From Hyposmocoma kahamanoa (lineage: Eukaryota > Arthropoda > Insecta > Lepidoptera > Cosmopterigidae), in assembly GCF_003589595.1 (NCBI RefSeq), contig NW_020653750.1:2410270-2474269 (forward strand): a stretch of 64,000 bases of DNA. Reading direction: 5' to 3'. The position numbers were made by a program, and so were the translations under genes. Position 1 is the stretch's first letter, and the number at the start of each line of letters is the position of its first letter. This document shows, in pieces, positions 33,997-47,024 of the stretch. Below the pieces are notes generated by a model, which was not told the origin of the DNA, searched no databases, and worked only from the letters and a program-made list of their open reading frames with translations.

Positions 33997-34400
33997 TTTG
34001 TTAAAAAAACCGATCTCAAAAGTTAGTTCCGCTTTTGGTGTGTTGGTTACTGTGGTCTCCTCAAGGATAAAGGACACACACACATACATAAACATGTCAC
34101 TTTCATTGGAATTACATTTATGTGCCAATTTGTATTGAAATCGATTAACGGAAGTGGATGAAATTCTATAAACTTGATTCATCCCCTTATTTGACATCCC
34201 TAGAAGTGGAATATCTTCTTCAAATCAGAATGGGACTACTAGTAGGTACTCCCATTTCAAAACAAAAATAATCATCAACATCAATTCATAAATAATGCCG
34301 AAGTAATCGCGTAACATAATGCAAACAAGAAAAAAACCGTCGAATTGAGAACCTTTTTTGAACTGATTAAAAATCGAAGTTAGTCTGTCTTTTTTGAAGA
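33997..34400 (-). repeat. Dispersed repeat family 'CCGACTT', copy 3
   Basis: The minus strand carries AAAAAAGGTTCTCAATTCGA, a TTACGCGATTACTTCGG-like tract, and later a GAAATGGGAGTACC block, ending at TTGAGATCGGTTTTTTTAAC. An extra ACACACACATACATAAAC tract interrupts it near 34075. Confidence 0.6.
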
Positions 34401-37400
34401 CGGAGTAAAATGACATTTATAAGGTTGCCAGTTTTCACAAATTTTTAAATAGTTATGCAGTTGTTGTTGATAGTTTTATCGATAGATTGTGAAAGAAGAT
34501 AAAATTTTGCCAAAAATGACTGAATTGCGAATATTACGACGTTCTAATGATATACTAATTGCGTCATTACATTCCTTATTTTATTTGACAGCTGGCGTAC
34601 TAGTATCGAGATAAATTTTTATTCATATACATTTTTAATAAGAATGATTGGGTTACCTATATTGAATTAAAATGAAGAACTGTAAAATATGTCTCCTCTT
34701 TGTATTTTTCATAAACATATTTCTAAATGCTAGGCTATGTTGAGTGTGTGCATTAGTGTACCTATGTATGTGTGAACTTACATATATTGACAGTTCAAAT
34801 GAACTTGTGCTCAGTAATTGGATGAAAAATGGGTCAAGGATGATTCAAATGAAACAAGTTCGGCAATTTGTTCCATAAGCGATAGAATATTTATCGACTG
34901 CAATCACTAGCTACTCGCAAACGGGCAATACTTTTGAGCAAGGAACCGTCATTTTACTCCGTTTTTAAAAAATACAGACTATAGTACTTAAATTTTCTTC
35001 TTTTTTTTTTCATTACTAAAGGCTGCATACTGCTACGTGATATGCAAAAACAGTGACAGTCGACTTTCATTACGGGCTAGAATGCAACATTACGGAAAAT
35101 CTACTGCTCCATCAGCTTGTAAAGTTGTATAATTATAATTCTGTTGTTAGTATTCGCTGCAAACATTGGACGGCACGTATCTTCTACGACGATAGGGCAA
35201 AAGTTCTCCCTATGGCGATTTATCTACCATGCCTGCCCTTATGTGGATCGGAACTTCATGTGCGTCTGCCAAGAGTTCTTCTTGTGTTTGTGTTGTTGTA
35301 CGAGTTTTTGTTTTTTTCATGAACGTGACTCACACTATTTCCCTTCATCGTAAAAACAAGTGGTAAATTGATATTGTAAACTGTAGATTCATATGTAATC
35401 TGTAGTCACTATAATACTAGAAAACGTAATACGTCGTCTGCCTTTGTGCTATTACTTTCTTCAAATTCAGTAAGACACGATTCCAAACTTCCTACCATCT
35501 TGTCTGTTGTCTATTTTTTCGCTAAACACATTATATACGTGCATTTCCATGTGCTTGTACAGAGCCTACATTTCGTCAGTGATTCCTAGGGTGATTGTAT
35601 GAAGTCGCCGCAGATTCAGCGAGATTGCACTCGTAATTTGCGGGCGACGGTAATTCGTGGTGCACATGCAATTTCCACGTAACTGCCGCTAACATCTGCG
35701 GGTAGATTGGGAGCGACGTAATCACAATATGCTTACATTTTCATGACTTCATGACTTCATTCATCGTTGATACTTGGACAGCAAAGTAGATTATTAATGT
35801 CAGTTTTAAATGTGACATCAAGGGTGAATAATTGTAGCGTCAACATCGTTATCACAGCTGGGTACGTGTATTTACCTAGGAAAGGTCCACCACGTTCCAC
35901 CTTAGCCAATGTAAGTAGGGAACTTCATATATTGAACCTTCCCCGATGTGCAGGTTTCATCACGATGTTTCCGTCACGTAAGTGGAAAACAATCTATACA
36001 GAAGTGGGACCCAAAACGTTATCAGGTATTCCTAACACAAGGAAATTCGGTTTTTCATAATGAAAACAATAAATAACTTAGCTCGATAAAAGAAACCACA
36101 AATTTCCCTAAAATTTTAATTTTCTTATTACGGTTATATACGGAAAAATAAGTTTCATTGCGTTGTTATTAGAGATATTGTCATTAAATTTTACTCCCGT
36201 GTTCCGTAATAAATACTTAGTGACGACGAACTTATTTTATAGTAAGAGTGTATATTTTATTTCTAAAAGGCAACATGAAAAATCGTGCAATGAATTTTTC
36301 CACGTCTACCTCACGCACTTCAAAGCCTACGATACCTTTCGCCTTAAGTAAAATCAAATTTAAAGACTCCTACGTAAGAAATAAGCGTTATTCTAGCCTG
36401 CCAATGTTACATTAAATTTAGATAGAAACTTACGTCAGAAGTGGCTGAATGGTAGAAAAACATCACTATTAAGATTAGGCATTACATACGTAATCATCAG
36501 CCAATATGTAGTAAGCCGGCGATCAATTTGAACCTGAGTACTATTTGCCATAGAATCAAATCGAGACGCTTCGAATCAATATTGGTTATGCTAACGAATC
36601 CATCCATTCCCCGATTTGCTTTCACCGGTTTAAAGGAGTATCTAGATAGGGGTTGGGTAGGCAAAGTAAGACCTCTCATGCCACCTCCATGAAATTGTTG
36701 ACTGAATGTTGATTGCTCTCTATGATATATGACGTAAATATTGAGTTCTGCTCAATTGTGAGTCGTGAAGGGGCACATCCCTATTATAACTGAACAATAA
36801 AAAAACAGTTGATCAATTTATACGTGAGAGAGGCAAACTATAAATAAGCGGAATGGCTGATCCGTATCGAAGTAAAGCAGTTTTTCTTATTTTTCTTTTT
36901 TATAGCTCAGCTCATTTGCAACAAATACAAATAGTAGAAATACTTTTATCGTGTTTTTCTTTTTTTTTCTTATGCTTTTCTTATTACTTTTACTCTTATT
37001 CTTAGCTTTGCGCACGCAAATTAGTATGTTTAGACAACAAAACAGGTAACAATCAAAATACATCTATAAGAGTTAAATATTACAAAGTTCTTATCAGATT
37101 ATAATCCTATAACAAGATGTAACGAGAAAGATCCATTGTGTATAATTTGCTAATAATTTATTTAATAATTTAATTAACATATTTATTTAATAAAAAAGCG
37201 ATATGGGTATGGGTAAATAAATACCTATGTAAGTGCTAGGTGAGTTATTATTCTTTAAATATTCTGGATCTCGGGTCAAAAATATCCGAACCGGAGTTTT
37301 TCATGGATATCATCGTTGTAAAGCTGCGCGTTCTTATCAGGGGATTATAAAAATTCTGCCCCTATAAAAATATAAAGCAATTATGGAACTGCTGACTGCA

Positions 37401-38790
37401 CATAATATTGCAGGTTGAAATCAGTGTTCTGTACTTAGGAAATAATTACACGTGAAAGACCAAATTAGCTTAAAAACTTTCTTTAAACGTCATCTGATGC
37501 AATAAGTAGTTGAAAATTAAGTTTGCTTAAATACGTTTCTACATTTTTGTGCTCGGAAACAAAACTTAGCAAGAGATAATATTTTAGGGTACAGATTGTA
37601 ACCACACTATATCTTGTCAGGTTGCCGTTTAAAGCAGTAACGTAAAAAGCAGTAAAATTTTAGTATTCTCTCGCCTACCATAATATGCTCGACAATTTTC
37701 GGGTCATAAGTGTAAACCATAACAATTTTACTGAAATTACCTAAAATTGTATTGGGTTCGCATTGCTCATCAATATCATTGATCCATGCGCTCCTGTATA
37801 GGGCCTTAATTATTTACGATATAACTCAAGTAAGAAACCAAATACTAATTACTTGAAATTACTTACAGAACATTGAAAACCTTGTCTTAAAATGCACATG
37901 GTTAGTCAGTACAAATATGTAGGTAAATGGTCAGAGGAAATTCAGTGTGTGTCTTCATTCAATTCAGATTATTGGATCGCAAGCGGGACCCGTGATCATC
38001 GCATATTTAAATCCTAGAGTCGTCAATAATCGATTGGATAAACTAGATTACAATTTGGAACGGTACTCAAACATACTCAAAGTTGAACTGAACCTAACTT
38101 CACATCTACATTACCACCAATTGAGTCTAAGGCTGATATGTATAAAACGACATTTGACTACGACTAAACCAAAAAGGCGAGTTAAGCAAATTTTTCGTAT
38201 GTACGAAACGAAGTTTATCTAAGTTTAAGCAAGAAATTAAGTAGTTAACTCAAAGAAAAGTTTAATGTTTTGCTTAAATTTAGGCAAAGTGGGTTTTGTA
38301 AATAAAAACAACGTGCTTAGTACGCCAATTTACTTGGTTGTAAGGTAAGCCACTATTTTACTCAGCTAAGTCAAAGTTCCTTTTGTACATCATTCTCAGC
38401 CTAAGTTTTTTTGATTGGTTTGTTGGTTTGGTTTGGTTTTAATGGTTATATGTTTTGTTTACGATGTTCTTAAACATATAGTTTAAATTGTTACGTTGGA
38501 ATAAGGCATCTCTAAAAAGCGTCGATTATCATTAATGATGACACCGTTTTGCGCGCCGGTTGGTAATTGCAATGAAATTCCGTAGGAAACACATGGACGC
38601 TTCCATTCTTCTATTCTATTCTTTTGTATGAAATGGATCATATACAATATCATGGCACATCGCTTTCAATGTATAGAGAGCCACGTCGAGTAGATCGATT
38701 TGTTAATCATACAAAAACCTGAAAATAAAATAGATGTTTGTTATACGAAACAGAAAACCATGTGAAGAAAACCATTTTTAAAATAGTTAT
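34401..38790. other. 4.4 kb without recognisable genes or elements
   Basis: Read on both strands. The longest frames (35053-35322, 35767-36060 and 37947-38222) show no domain, no splice-site pattern and no second copy in the window. 35575-35720 is less AT-rich than its surroundings and has several CG-containing words; it might be a conserved non-coding block. Otherwise nothing. Confidence 0.4.
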
Positions 38791-38792
38791 TT

Positions 38793-39315
38793 ATTATGCA
38801 AGGCTGCAAAGTTGTTGTTTAAAGTGAGTGCTTGCATTGAAGCCTGTGTAAGCGAAGGAAGTTAATTCGCTTCGCTCGTGGTTCAAAAATAGATTCCTGA
38901 GCGTAGCGAGGGTTTCAAGACACGTGACATTAAACAGCTTTGCTGCCGAGCCAAACCTTTTTTTAATTAAAAGAAAAAGTTTATCTTCGGATGCGTTCTG
39001 AATTTGCACCTCATCAATTTTTATTCTTGCTTGTACTTTTATTTTATGTGATTAAGTGATTATTGAAATTATTTTAGATAATAATTTAATAGATACACTT
39101 ACTAATCATTGTCAATTTAATGTCAATTTTATATTAAAATAAGTAATACGAATCGCGTAGTTGAACGTGTCATCATTATCTTTTTCTTTTCTTCGAAAGA
39201 AAAAGTTAGGTGCACCACAGTTCATCGTCAAGTACGAAATTCAAAAACCTTTTCCACGCTAGCATGCAAAAAACACTTTTGCGCGCAGATTTCTAAAGAG
39301 AAAGCCTTTCCGAGC
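38793..39315. repeat. Dispersed repeat family 'GAGCGTAGCGAGG', copy 1
   Basis: About 520 bp sharing ordered blocks with 45376-45835: TGGTTCAAAAATAGATTCCT, GAGCGTAGCGAGGGTTTCAA, CGAATCGCGTAGTTGAACGT, AAGTTAGGTGCACCACAG and AGAAAGCCTTTCCG. No open frame and no clear termini, so the element type is undetermined. Confidence 0.7.
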
Positions 39316-39319
39316 TAAA

Positions 39320-39680
39320 AATAGTTTAAAATCAGAATAGGATTAATTACAAATAACTACTAGTTGCTCTAATTAATTACTCAGTGTAATATTTACATTA
39401 TCGGAACAGTAAGTAATTCAAAATCCTCTTATTAATTAAGCTATTAAGAAACACAGTCAATCAATTTGGAGATTAAAATTTCAATAAGTTGTTGATAATA
39501 TGAAAGTTACGTATCGATTTTTTGAATAAAACTGAGGTAAAAACATCGTGACATTCAAAAAGTTAATACTATATTTTTTGTGTAATAACTCGACTCATTT
39601 ATTATAAATCTCTAACAAGATGTTGCTTATGGCGGTTAAAAAACCAGTACAAATATCTATAACAGACACAGAAGAATTTT
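39320..39680. other. AT-rich spacer
   Basis: No gene or repeat seen. Confidence 0.35.
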
Positions 39681-39684
39681 GTCA

Positions 39685-39795
39685 ACCTGCAGCTCAGTTG
39701 GCAGAGCAACGCCACGGTACAGCGTGGATACATATATGGTTCAAGTCCTGTCGGGTCTAAGGATTTTTTCTTTGTATTAGTAATTATTATATCAA
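39685..39795 (+). repeat. tRNA-derived SINE, variant of family 1
   Basis: A-box region CTGCAGCTCAGTTGGCAGAG, an anticodon-like stem CCACGGTACAGCGTGG, B box GGTTCAAGTCC, then TCTTTGTATTAGTAATTATT, the same kind of tail as the other family-1 copies. The acceptor stem cannot be closed properly, so a working tRNA is unlikely. Confidence 0.65.
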
Positions 39796-39799
39796 CGAT

Positions 39800-41255
39800 T
39801 AAAATTTTACCGCGTTGTCTCACATTAAGACTAAAATCACGTAGCTACCTACATTATGTTTATTAAAAAAAGTATCAGTATCGTAAAGCACTAACTAACG
39901 CCAATTACTCTCTGCGTATGAATTTTACAATATTTTCAATATCTTTATCGCACTTGTGTGTTATCACAAAACTTCATCTATCACGTCATCTGTCATTTAT
40001 CAATGAAGTTTTGTAAAACGCACCCTGAAGTATCTTCGTAATATTCTTTCAGCCCCTCTGACGAAATTTACTTTGAAGGTTAACCATTTATCAAAAACTT
40101 TCATTATTATTTCGCAACCTATCGACGCGAGAAATATTTCACGATATAACCTTTATTTTACATCAATTTAATGTTTTCAATAACATAAAAGGTTTTGCTT
40201 ACATGGAACAGAGTTTATACATATAAGCTGCGGTAGCTGATTAGATTGCAGGAAATTTGCTAAATAATTAAATTTCATGATGGAACTTGACATATGCAAA
40301 GTATCACGTAAAGTAATTAGTTGGAGTTTCCTAATTCTATTAATAGGATAACACTACAGTACATCGTTTTATGAGGGCGGGAAGTAGATTATTGCAAACG
40401 AGTTGACGCTTTAAGCTCGAGCCTCAGGCGAGGGTTTAAATGTCAAGACTTTATTACAATTATAAAGAAACTTTATCTTAATGACTTGTACAAATTAAAC
40501 ACAAATGCTACGGAAAAGTACCACTTTTCGTAGGGTATAGAAATTGCAACAATTCGGGGAACTCTATTGAACAACTCTTTTGAGTTTCCTTCATTTTATA
40601 AGGTAGGTACTTTTACTAAGATAAGATCACTGTAGAAACCACTTTCACGAACGTTAAAATACAACGTAAATTATAGAAGGTTGTATTCATAAATTCAAGT
40701 GGACAAACATAACTTTGTAGTTTTTTTAGAAGATTCTAGGATATTTTAGCATTTTACAGCTAAAATGGATTTAAAAGAATGGAGGTAATGGTTTGCATGA
40801 ATCGCACATCAAATCAACGAAAGAGTAAAAAAAATAATATAAATAAATAAATTTAAAATAAATTTTATTATACAGATAAAACTGACAATACAAAGGTCGT
40901 TTCCATGACACCGATTTTCATCACCATTTGCGTGGCGTATTTTGTTTCTAATTTTTCTAAGAAATTAATACCTCCACAGGAAGATACTTGATAGGAAAAG
41001 TAAAATAATATTTAGATCACTGAAATATTAAATTTCAACGATCTAAATATTACTTTACTTTTCCTTTTTGGTTACTTTTTGCTAAAATCATCTTCAAAAT
41101 AAATGTACGACCCAAGAAAATGAAAATTACATAATGTTGTGGAGTAGATTACGTAATTTTCATTTTCACACAGGAACTAAGGTGCAGGCGTTTCAGAAGA
41201 TTGTTTTAAATTACATTCATTATGATCCTAAATATTTAAGTTGTCGGTTCATAGC
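39800..41255. other. AT-rich non-coding stretch
   Basis: No gene. 40996-41070 holds a local inverted repeat: the words AAAAGTAAAATAATATTTAG (40997-41016) and CTAAATATTACTTTACTTTT (41043-41062) are reverse complements apart from small changes and could form a hairpin of about 20 bp. 40825-40870 is an A/T tail-like tract. Confidence 0.4.
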
Positions 41256-41257
41256 CA

Positions 41258-41450
41258 TGAATGAATGAATGAATGAAATAATGAATGAATGCAATATTCT
41301 TTATTACACATAAAATTACAGTTAAAATACAATAAAGTAGCTTAGGTATAAAGATAGTAAGATAATGTGCAACAGGCGGCCTTATTGCTATGTAGTAATT
41401 TCTTCCAGGCAACCTTAGGATACAAATTTTGGACATGCTCAATGGGTGCA
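41258..41450 (-). repeat. LINE 3' end with (ATTC)n tail
   Basis: On the minus strand, AAGGTTGCCTGGAAGAAATT, ATAAGGCCGCCTGTTGCACA and TTTATGTGTAATAAAGAATA end in (ATTC)n at 41262-41292. This block is a familiar 3' UTR of lepidopteran non-LTR retrotransposons. No coding part is attached. Confidence 0.65.
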
Positions 41451-41544
41451 ACCAAAGAATATCATTACAAGTATACTACGTAATAATTATTAATAAACTC
41501 ATATACGTAGATAGAAACGTATTTATTATTATTAAATATTTGTA

Positions 41545-41586
41545 TTATTAATAATATTTGTATTAATAATACAAATATTATTAATA
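41545..41586. repeat. Perfect AT-rich hairpin
   Basis: Arms ATTAATAATATTTGTA (41547-41562) and its reverse complement (41570-41585) with a 7-base loop, inside an (ATT)-rich tract that is probably the tail of the minus-strand LINE fragment next to it. Confidence 0.7.
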
Positions 41587-41624
41587 CATAACAATACATA
41601 AATAATAATAATAAATGCTTACAT

Positions 41625-42260
41625 ACTTTAAAAGGAAAAAGAAAAATGAAATAATAAGTATAGGATATAAATTAAAGGGCAGTGGAGAAAAAGACAAAAC
41701 TTAGGAGTTGATGAAGTGATCCTTGACACGTCGTTTGAAGGAATCGAGAGAAGTGGAACCTTGAATCGATTCAGGGAGAGAATTCTACAGTCGCAGAAAC
41801 GGTAAAAGAGTTGGAATAAAAATTAGAGGTATGTTTAGTAAGAAAGTATCAGAGGAGCGAAGGGGACGGCAGAGTGTAGAAGAGTGAAAAGTAAAGCGAT
41901 CTTTGAAAAAGGACAGAAAGAATTGAGTAAAGAAGGGAAAGAATATGAAGATCTCTACGCTGGTGGATGGGTAGCCATTTAAGTTGTGCACGAAATTGGG
42001 AAACCTCAGACCTCACACAGATATTTTGGAGCCGTTCCAGTTTATTGAGCAGGGTGACTGACAAATCCGGGTAGCAAACATCTGCGTAGTCCACTATCGT
42101 GTAGAGAATGCTCTGGGCAAAAGCAATTTTAGTTTTAATGGGCAAAAAGTTTTTAAGCCTTCTCAGGGAAAAATGCGCACCAAACACGGAGGGTGTTGTC
42201 GTGAGGGTGCTAAAACGTGCGGCTTCCAAGTCAGACATTTATCAAAAATTACCCCCAAAT
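41625..42260 (-). pseudogene. CR1/Jockey-group LINE remnant, C-terminal part of the reverse transcriptase
   Basis: The minus strand encodes HFSLRRLKNFLPIKTKIAFAQ, YADVCYPDLSVTLLNKLERLQN and SQFRAQLKWLPIHQRRDLHI, then in another frame NSLPESIQGSTSLDSFKRRV ending at a stop near 41701. This parallels the C-terminal third of the plus-strand LINE at 4365-5633, clearly diverged. One deletion and at least one frameshift make it dead. The 3' UTR runs into an (ATT)n-like tail. It is 5'-truncated downstream of the YADD box. Confidence 0.85.
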
Positions 42261-45200
42261 TCCTAACTGTGTCCAAAATTGTATTGTGTATTAAAAAAAA
42301 AAAATTTAAATTCGTTTTTCGTCATATAAACGCTTCAATTAATCCATCACACTAAATATTAGTACTCATTTGCTTATTAGGTTTCGACCACTCATTACTA
42401 ATTGGACGTAACAACCAAGTGGGTCTTAAACAACCCCGGTTTTATTCTTGCTTGCACAGACCAAGTACTTATGTGTTTGAAAAGCGCAAAACACTTTGCT
42501 CTAGTCTAAAGGAGCATTGCCGTCACCAGTTCATCTCTTATTAATCCAGAGAATATTCACCACAATCAAAACTTTGCGATACGCGAAACCAAATAGATGA
42601 TCTCTTTCGACTTTATAGCATTTCGACCTCAACAAAAGGTGTTGATTCGAAACTTTAATCCTTTGCGACTGTTTAGGGATTCATTCGTTTGACGGGAATT
42701 ATTCCAGAGAATTTCGCTCATTAAAATTTATAGCAAGGTGTCTACAGCCCTTTATTTGTCGGCTTACAGCTATCCCACAAACTAAGCTCTTGTGCGACAA
42801 ATTTCAGGTCTGACAAGTTGTCGCTTCTCTTAATACTGTTTCATATTCTGCTTTGACAGATTCCGTTACGTAACTTCTGTGTTTATTTTCATTATATGTG
42901 TTCACCACAAAGAGCTAAATGTACTTTTTGGAAATTGCATGATCTGCGGTTATTTTAGTTGACTATACCTATTTGGTGTGATTGGTAATAAGTACATTAA
43001 ATTGCTTTAGGAAATTGATACCATATTTTTTCTTGGTAGGGTTAGGCATTATAAGCACTTACGGAATCTATAGTTTGCCTAAAGCTATGACCTAAAACAG
43101 GTGCATCTGACTATGCCCTGACGGGTTTCAAGGCGAGGTACATATCATTGTTACGTTATGCGTAGACTAGCGGCGCATTTTCAATATGCCTAATTTCTCA
43201 GGAGGATGATTAATAAAATTGAGGCGTATCTGGTGCGCAAAGACGACAAATCTTACTCCAACCTAATTTTGTCGATTTGTTATCTTAACAAATGAAAAGC
43301 TTGATATCGTTTTCACAACCAAATTTAGCACATTCCAAATACTACAGTATAAGTCACAAACTGAAAATTATTTTGGTTTCGAACACTGTTTTTATATAGG
43401 TGAAATATGTCACAACCACGATAGCTCAAGTCACGAGTTAAGAAAATCTAAAGTATTGTTAAAACTATATATTGCCTTATTCCGAAAAACATATTTTAAG
43501 ATCTGCGCAGTATACCTAACTGCAGAATGTGTTTCGTTTTTGGCGGATCCTACAAGTCTACACACTGTTTAGTTCTGTAGGACTTTGGCCGCTGCAGAGC
43601 CGCAGGATACTATTTACAACATCGCATAGTACCGCGTAACTTGTGATGGGGAAAGGAACGCACAGCATCGCGATATAGTGTAGTGTATATACTCATCATA
43701 ACCGCAAATAGTCAATGTACTTTGTAGAAAAACTTTTCTTGCAGGATGTAACACTAAACTTCATTAAAAACCTCGCATAAAAGCGCCTCCCTTATGTAGG
43801 TCACACGTTCTGTATTGAGTTATGTATGTAAGTAAATTTTCTCTTCTATACATTGTCAGTGTCAGGTCCCGATAACGCAAGTAATGAACGCGTCGACGGG
43901 ATAAGACAATGTTTAAGCTCTTTTCCATAATCGAATAAGCCCAAGACGCTTCTGAAATGCGGGGAGGCGAAGGCAAATTTTTAACTTGTTTTATAGTAGT
44001 GGAAAATATTAGAGACTGAAAACATTGGAAATTTTGAAATGTCGAAATCTTGTGCTTGTAAATAATGAGACCACAATGAAACTTTGTTTTGAAGTTGAAC
44101 GATTGGATTATAAACTATAGTAAATTAGAGATTGCCTGCTTGAATAAATTATAAGTTCGACTGACTTTAAAGATGGCATTATGTCCTGCGTGTGTAGTAA
44201 GCACATAGTAAGCACCTAATAGATCCGCGAAGGTTTTTGAAAACGCAAACGCGGGTCAAAAGCATATAAATAAAATGGTATACAACCGCCATTTCATTAC
44301 TACCTATTCCAGTAAATCAATGTTTTGATGAACATAATCTTGAGTTATGAATCATGTATTTCAGAAAGTACTATGCCAAAACTAAAACGGTTGTTTTTTT
44401 AGTTACGGAGGAATCGGCGTGAAATGTATGCGGTGGTTTTGAAATGAAAACGTTACTCAGTGGAACAATAATCAGGTTATGCCGTGTCCTTAACTTCCAT
44501 ACACTTGTCTATAGAAGTGTAGCGTACTGTGGTCTAGGCTCTACTCTATGAGTAGAATCACTGGCTGAGTGAATATAGTTTTGTAATTAGAATGTGTTTT
44601 GAAAAATGAAATAAGAAAAGAATAGAACATCTTAGGAGTTTGTAATGTAACCCAACGCTGAAAATATGTAAAAAAGTGCAATAAAGCAAGTTTTGAAGAT
44701 TATTCCAGTTTAAATTCATAAAAGTACCTCTCGCTACGCATCCTAAGCTACGTCCAAGTTACAGTACCTACTGATGCCTACGTATGTACTGATGGAACGT
44801 TTGTGACTGGCGAGCGCGAGGTTTTATATAGGGGTGTACTCCAACGCTGTACAAAATAATCAATTTGTTAATTGTCGGTTCTCTCGACCGCGCACACTCG
44901 CCACGGTTAGCTAGCCAACATTGCAATTCGCTGTTGCTATTTAATAATTTCTTAGTCTCGATCTGAAAATAAGCATCATACACTTGCTACTTTGCGGGCG
45001 TGATCATTGATAATGCGCTTTCCTCTCCCGCATCTATGAGGAATATGCAAAGGTTGAATTTATGAAAGTCTAACTATATCAACGAGCACTAAAATGCAAC
45101 TAAATGACAAATAGAATTATCCACAATTCTAACATAATCACGTATTGCAATTGTTTCTGCTCTTCAATGGCGAGTCGAAGGCATGTCGATGGCATGGTCC

Positions 45201-45375
45201 ACTAATTACTTGACGTTTTTTTCGCAGGTTTTTACTTACAATTCAAGTGCTTGTATCGATTATCGAGTTTTATTTTATCAAAAATACACATGTACTAAAT
45301 TGCGAATTAAACGAGATAAAAGTTAAGGCATGCGTAGTAATTTCCTTGATAGTTTTACTAAAGCAACATCTATCG
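42261..45375. other. 3.1 kb without recognisable genes
   Basis: Read on both strands for exons similar to receptor exons 1-3 (which the relic last exon at 45938 would need upstream). None was found by eye. No transposon ends recognised. Confidence 0.4.
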
Positions 45376-45835
45376 TTAGCGAATGAATGAATGAATGCCA
45401 ATACTGCCGTTCCACTGACACTCTATTGAGACACAACTACCATAATTACAACTAAATTTTAGCAAAATAATATTTGTTTGTTTTCTCGTGTGGTTCAAAA
45501 ATAGAATCCTGAGCGTAGCGAGGGTTTCAAGACACGAGACGCAAAACAGCTGAGCGAAATACATAACTTTTTACCTGACTATAGCGAGGTAATGGTAGAA
45601 CAAAGAAAAACAGTCGAACTAATAGCTAATCAGTTTTAATAAACAAAATTAGTTATCGTTGCTAATTTAATGTCAATAATAATAAGAATATAAGGTAAAA
45701 ATATATAACGGATTTATATAATAATGTACGACAAATCGCGTAGTTTAACGTGCTATTATGTTTTTTTTTTCATGGAAAGACAAAGTTAGGTACACCACAG
45801 TCCATCGTTAAGAAAGAAAGCCTTTCGGAACTAGT
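45376..45835. repeat. Dispersed repeat family 'GAGCGTAGCGAGG', copy 2
   Basis: It begins at (GAAT)n near 45383, then TGGTTCAAAAATAGAATCCT, GAGCGTAGCGAGGGTTTCAA, AAATCGCGTAGTTTAACGTG and AGAAAGCCTTTCGG. It ends about 100 bp upstream of the receptor relic exon. Confidence 0.7.
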
Positions 45836-45937
45836 GAGGTGAAAAAAATATTAATATAATTGTAATATATTCTCAACGGAGTCTTAATGTAATTAAAATT
45901 ACCAGGTTTCAAGAAAATTAGCAGACTTGGGGCCCAG

Positions 45938-46117
45938 TTGGAGAAAATAATGAAGAAACAATTCTATAAATTCAATAAAGTTTTCTTCGTTACAAAGATG
46001 ACCGATAAATGTTGGAAAGTTATGCGAGTGGTTGGATTCAGTTATGTCTCACATTGATTAATTACCATCCTATATAATCATTGCAGTGCAGTTTGGAAAA
46101 TTGCTTAAAAATTGGCC
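45938..46117 (+). pseudogene. Gustatory receptor pseudogene, last exon relic
   Basis: Aligns by eye with the last exon of the complete receptor (53384-53553). It has a preserved acceptor cag, then TTGGAGAAAATAATGAAGAA for TTGAAGGAAAGAAGAAAGAA, then TTTTCTTCGTTACAAAG, AAATGTTGGAAAGTTATGCG, and finally TATATAATCATTGCAGTGCA encoding the YIIIAVQFGKL form of the insect receptor C-terminal signature. Sequence past the original stop (AAATTGGCCACGTGCAAG) also matches. Stops near 45965 and 45974 and indels in the middle show it is dead. It lies 4.4 kb upstream of, and in the same orientation as, the two other receptor genes. Confidence 0.8.
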
Positions 46118-47020
46118 ACGTGCAAGTTACGCAACCGGTGTTTCTTAGTGTTTATACCGCAATCATCTGCTCGCTTCCGCCTCGTAACCGTGTTTATCCG
46201 GGCATGGCTTTTAAACCTTGCAAAGATTGGGTACTAGAAGCACAAAAGGAGCATTGAGAAAGTAAGCCAGAGTCAGGAACTACTGTTAGGTACAGTATTG
46301 AGAATGGTTGGAGTGATGAGTTTCTCGTACCTCGCCGCCGAGTCGTAAACTCGGTAGCAAAGTGCTGGAAGAGTTTTTCTTTTTCTTTTCATTCAAGTTC
46401 GCAAAAAACAACTTTTCATAAAGTAAGTTACCTAAGTTTCTCATCACCCCTTTTTTTCTACCGCTATTTCATGAATTTGTGTATTATTGATCAATAACAA
46501 GGTGCGACGTATAAAACTATGCTATAGTGTGCCCTTCCTTTCAATTCAATTGAAAACTCACGCCACTGCCGCTGCCGTCGCGTCGTGAAGGAAGGAACGC
46601 ATGAGTACTTTGAAATTATTTTGGGGAGAATAGCATAAGCAAAAAAATACAACCGCCATAACACAATCCATCCATAGCTAGAGTACGTTATGGTAAACAA
46701 GATGGATTATTACTCATGGCCATGTGACAAAATTAAAAAAAAAATCCGTCTACTACCATCATGTTTATCAAAGTGTAAACTTGGTACGGACTTAAGCATT
46801 TGATAGTCAAAACATAACGCTATTTGCCTTTGCTTAAGCTTACGAGTTATAGTTTCTAGATTAGGTGCACTGTATCAGTGATTCACTGTAACATTGTGAA
46901 CTGGTTTTGGTATTATACTCGTATGAGTACAAAACAAATAAACCTTAATTATTATCATAGACGTTGTAGATAACCGCTAACAATAAAAGATTTGAAAATA
47001 TCCTGCAATTTGTATTTTCT
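46118..47020. other. Non-coding spacer
   Basis: 46550-46600 has a CG-rich palindromic-looking patch (CACTGCCGCTGCCGTCGCG). No gene or element identified. Confidence 0.35.
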
Positions 47021-47024
47021 TATT

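Noticed and set aside
39685..39760. Possible tRNA gene on the plus strand
   Set aside because: A and B boxes are present, but stem pairing is poor and a SINE tail follows.
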